Assembly (NCBI RefSeq): GCF_001182745.1
Contig: NZ_LN868939.1
Location: 1,550,001 to 1,614,000 of the forward strand
Origin: Nocardia farcinica
Lineage (GTDB): Bacteria > Actinomycetota > Actinomycetes > Mycobacteriales > Mycobacteriaceae
Reading direction: 5' to 3'
DNA: 64,000 nt
Shown: positions 61,571 to 64,000 of the stretch, piece by piece
Layout: every line of letters starts with the position of its first letter
Position numbering within the stretch: position 1 is the first letter of the stretch
Notes under the pieces: generated by a model
Seen by the model: only the letters and a program-made list of their open reading frames with translations
Databases searched by the model: none
What the model was told of the DNA's origin: nothing
Translations under genes and position numbers: made by a program

Positions 61571-63652
61571 GTGAGGACGCCGGAGGAGTCGCCGGCGGTT
61601 CGCGGGCGCACCGCGTCCGGCACCACGGCGCGCACCAGCACCTATCGCAGCGACCTGGACGGGTTGCGCGGTATCGCCATCGCGCTGGTGGTGATCTTCC
61701 ACATCTGGATGGGCCGGGTGTCCGGCGGCGTCGACGTGTTCCTGGTGCTCGCCGGCTTCTTCTTCACCGGGTCACTGCTGCGGCGGGCCGAGACGGGGGA
61801 GGGGGTCGCGCTGCGAGCGACGGCGGCCCGGCTGGGCAGGCGCCTGCTGCCCGCGCTGGTGGTCGTCCTGGTCACCGTCGCCGTGGTCGGCGTGCTGACC
61901 AGGCCCTACACCCAGTGGACGGATCTGGCGTCCCAGACGCTGGCCTCGCTGCTGTACTACCAGAACTGGCACCTGGCGCTGTCCTGGTCGGATTACCTCG
62001 CGGCCGATCCGTCGGTGAGCCCGCTGCAGCACCTGTGGTCGATGTCGTTGCAGGGCCAGTTCTATGTGGCGACGTTGCTCGGCATCGCCGCGCTGGTGTG
62101 GGTGTGCCGGACGGTGGGCAGGCCGGCGGCGCTGCGCCCCGCGGTCGCGCTGGTGCTGGCCGTGCTGGCGGCGGCCTCGTTCGGGTACGCGGCGCGCGGG
62201 GTGGGACTGCACCAGGGCTGGAACTACTACGACAGCTTCGCGCGCGCCTGGGAGCTGCTGGCGGGCGCGCTGATCGCGGTCGCGTTGCCCGCGCTGTCGC
62301 TGCCCCGGGTGCTGCGGGTGCTGCTGGCGCTCGCCGGGGCGACACTGGTGCTGGCGTGCGGCTGGATCGTCGACGGCGCCGCGCGCTTCCCCGGCCCCGC
62401 CGCGCTGATCCCGGTCGGCGCGACGCTGGCGTTGATCCTGGCCGGGCAGAACCTCGCGACCGGGGCGCTGCCGTTGCCGAACCGGCTGCTGGCCGCCGCG
62501 CCGATGGTGCGGCTCGGTGAACTGGCCTACGCGCTGTATCTGTGGCACTGGCCGTTGCTGATCTTCCTGCTCGCCGAGCGCGGCACCCCCACCATCGGCG
62601 TGGAGGGCGGTCTGGTGGTGCTGGCCGGCTCGCTGGTGCTGGCCTACCTGACCCACCGCTACGTCGAGCAGCCGCTGCGCGCCCCCGCCCCGGCCCGGCC
62701 GCCGCGCGCGCAGACCGGGCGTCACGTGGTGCTGGCGCTCGGCGTGAGCCTGCTCGCGCTCGCCGTCACCGCGCAGGTGGTGGCCGGTCTGCTGCCGCCG
62801 CGCCCGGTCTCCGAACTCGATCCGATCCGCTATCCCGGTGCCGAAGCGCTGGTCGGCGGCGCGCACACACCCCGCGCGGACATGCGGCCCACCGTGTTCG
62901 AGGCCCCGGCCGACGCCGCCTACCCCACCCACGACGGCTGCATCGCCGATTGGGACACCCGCGAGGTGATCACCTGCGACTACGGCGACACCGCCGCCGA
63001 GCGGACCATCGCGGTGGTGGGCAGTTCCCACGCCGAGCACTGGGTGCCCGCGCTCGACCTGCTCGGACGCGAGCACGGCTTCCGGATCGCGGTCTACCTC
63101 AAGATGGGCTGCCCGCTGACCGTCGCCGAGGAGGTGTCGTACAAGGGGCAGGCCATCCCGGACTGCCGGGACTGGTCGGCCGAGGTGATCGACCGGCTCG
63201 GCGTGGACCGGCCGGAGTGGGTGTTCACCACCGGCACCCGTCCGCGCGACAAGACCGGCGACGAGACCCCCGCCGACTACCTGGCGGTGTGGACGCGGCT
63301 GTCCGAACACGGCCTCAACGTGCTGGCCATGCGTGACACCCCGTGGCTGCGCCGCGACGGGGTGCGCTACCGCGCCATCGACTGCCTGGCCCAGAACGGC
63401 GACCGCTACAGCTGCGGCATGCGCCGGGCCGACGCGCTCGACCCGGTCAACCCGGCCGAGGAACCGGCGACGTCGTTTCCGAACGTCTTCCCGCTCGACC
63501 TCTCCGACGCCGTCTGCGAGGTCGACATCTGCCCGGTCGTGGAGGGCAACATCCTCATCTACCACGACGAGCACCACCTCACCGCCAGCTACTCGCGGTC
63601 GATGGCGCCGGAACTGGGCCGCAGGCTCGGCCCGATCCTCGGCTGGTGGTGA
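61571..63652 (+). CDS. Acyltransferase-3 membrane protein with SGNH domain
   Basis: 693 residues, GTG start. Ten or so TM helices (to ~380): YRSDLDGLRGIAIALVVIFH with the acyltransferase-3 signature, WSMSLQGQFYVATLLG, WHWPLLIFLL, YVEQPLRA. The C-terminal SGNH-like domain has GSSHAEHW (nucleophile Ser) and HDEHHLT (catalytic Asp/His-like) and many Cys. OafA/PglI-type enzymes O-acetylate cell-wall polymers or surface glycans. Confidence 0.9.
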   Translation: MRTPEESPAVRGRTASGTTARTSTYRSDLDGLRGIAIALVVIFHIWMGRVSGGVDVFLVLAGFFFTGSLLRRAETGEGVALRATAARLGRRLLPALVVVLVTVAVVGVLTRPYTQWTDLASQTLASLLYYQNWHLALSWSDYLAADPSVSPLQHLWSMSLQGQFYVATLLGIAALVWVCRTVGRPAALRPAVALVLAVLAAASFGYAARGVGLHQGWNYYDSFARAWELLAGALIAVALPALSLPRVLRVLLALAGATLVLACGWIVDGAARFPGPAALIPVGATLALILAGQNLATGALPLPNRLLAAAPMVRLGELAYALYLWHWPLLIFLLAERGTPTIGVEGGLVVLAGSLVLAYLTHRYVEQPLRAPAPARPPRAQTGRHVVLALGVSLLALAVTAQVVAGLLPPRPVSELDPIRYPGAEALVGGAHTPRADMRPTVFEAPADAAYPTHDGCIADWDTREVITCDYGDTAAERTIAVVGSSHAEHWVPALDLLGREHGFRIAVYLKMGCPLTVAEEVSYKGQAIPDCRDWSAEVIDRLGVDRPEWVFTTGTRPRDKTGDETPADYLAVWTRLSEHGLNVLAMRDTPWLRRDGVRYRAIDCLAQNGDRYSCGMRRADALDPVNPAEEPATSFPNVFPLDLSDAVCEVDICPVVEGNILIYHDEHHLTASYSRSMAPELGRRLGPILGWW

Positions 63653-63665
63653 CGGACCCCGTGAC

Positions 63666-63711
63666 GCGGTGACGTCGGCCGGAACAGCGCGGTGACGTCG
63701 GCCGGATCAGC
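63666..63711 (+). repeat. Two 23-bp direct repeats
   Basis: GCGGTGACGTCGGCCGGAAC(AGC) and a second copy with one base changed (GGATC). The second overlaps the BCCT gene stop. Confidence 0.85.
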
Positions 63712-64000
63712 GCGGTGTCTCCGCGCGCCGGGCCTTGCGCAGCGACAGCCTGCCCGGCTGGCGCTCCTCGATCGCCTCGCCGACCATCGCGCGCACGGCG
63801 TCCCGGAGGCCGTGCAGCGGCGGCCTGCTGATCAGGCCCGCGCCGGGGTCCTTGCTCAGTTCCCGCCACAGCGCCCAGCACAGGGCGAGCATCACCAGCA
63901 CGAACGGTAGCGCCACCAGGATCGTGGCCGCCTGCAGCGAGGCCAGTCCGCCTTCGAGCAGCAGCACGGCCGCGACCGCCGACATCAACGTGCCCCACAG
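63707..64000 (-). CDS. BCCT transporter, C-terminal end (partial)
   Basis: The frame runs to the window edge. 97 residues: LLLEGGLASLQAATILVALP and LVMLALCWALWRELSKDPGA are the final TM segments and tail of BCCT (betaine/carnitine/choline) symporters. The end RLSLRKARRAETPR is basic and cytosolic. Likely glycine betaine uptake; the core is outside the window. Confidence 0.7.
   Translation of the reverse strand: MWGTLMSAVAAVLLLEGGLASLQAATILVALPFVLVMLALCWALWRELSKDPGAGLISRPPLHGLRDAVRAMVGEAIEERQPGRLSLRKARRAETPR

Overview
The window is a high-GC actinobacterial chromosome segment, most likely Nocardia or a close relative in the Mycobacteriales. The evidence is conserved gene order with Mycobacterium tuberculosis (Rv0954-perM-purN-purH; mprA-mprB-pepD-moaB2-mscL; Rv0991c/ruc-fthc-galU-moeA/glp-rimJ-glpR), MspA-type porins, an LprG-like lipoprotein, a DUF3558 lipoprotein and a conservon. 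Genus is an inference from gene content; no rRNA is present.

Layout. 1-4400: end of a DUF5336 gene, perM-like membrane protein, then overlapping purN-purH. 4400-5700: a lipoprotein and a B-lectin/LysM protein. 5680-12912 (minus strand): a compact small-molecule cluster of ketoacyl synthase III, AvrD-family enzyme, two related P-loop proteins and a DHA2 exporter with a huge histone-H1-like tail. 13250-16290: zinc-starvation block, with zinc-free S18, S14, L33 and L28 on one strand and a CobW-like protein plus L31 and L32 on the other, around two Zur-box-like sites. 16890-22221: conservon (histidine kinase, roadblock, DUF742, GTPase) with an MHYT protein and a coiled-coil protein. 22537-26902: MprAB two-component system, PepD protease and MoaB, with matching tandem MprA-type boxes before mprA and pepD. 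27371-31122: tandem MspA porins, mscL, a SAF protein, a Ruc-like chaperone and 5-formyl-THF cyclo-ligase. 31185-35750: galU, glp, rimJ and glpR, linking sugar-nucleotide supply, cell division and ribosome modification.

A tRNA-Ala(CGC) gene at 35829 marks the start of an accessory island running to about 51,500, lower in GC and full of decay. It holds two inverted fragments of a serine recombinase; three small unknown genes; a metabolic/regulatory module (NUDIX, PfkB-like protein lacking its catalytic Asp, HxH cupin-like protein, SPASM radical SAM enzyme, adenylate-kinase-like protein with zinc lid, XRE regulator, alpha/beta hydrolase); a gene truncated by an IS3-family element and a thioesterase fragment on its other side; and an IetAS-type ATPase/subtilase defence pair whose protease carries an in-frame TAG before its catalytic Ser and is cut at the 3' end by a second IS3-family element.

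Beyond the island lie a DUF3558 lipoprotein, an LprG-like lipoprotein, a lipid-type biosynthetic operon (cytochrome b5-desaturase, type III PKS, SyrD/PvdE-type ABC exporter), a divergent TetR/hydrolase pair with palindromic operators, two tandem paralogous exported glycine-zipper proteins, an acyltransferase-3/SGNH protein and the 3' end of a BCCT transporter.

The best candidates for undescribed biology are the NUDIX-pseudo-PfkB-radical SAM-kinase-XRE module and the AvrD/KSIII/tailed-exporter cluster.
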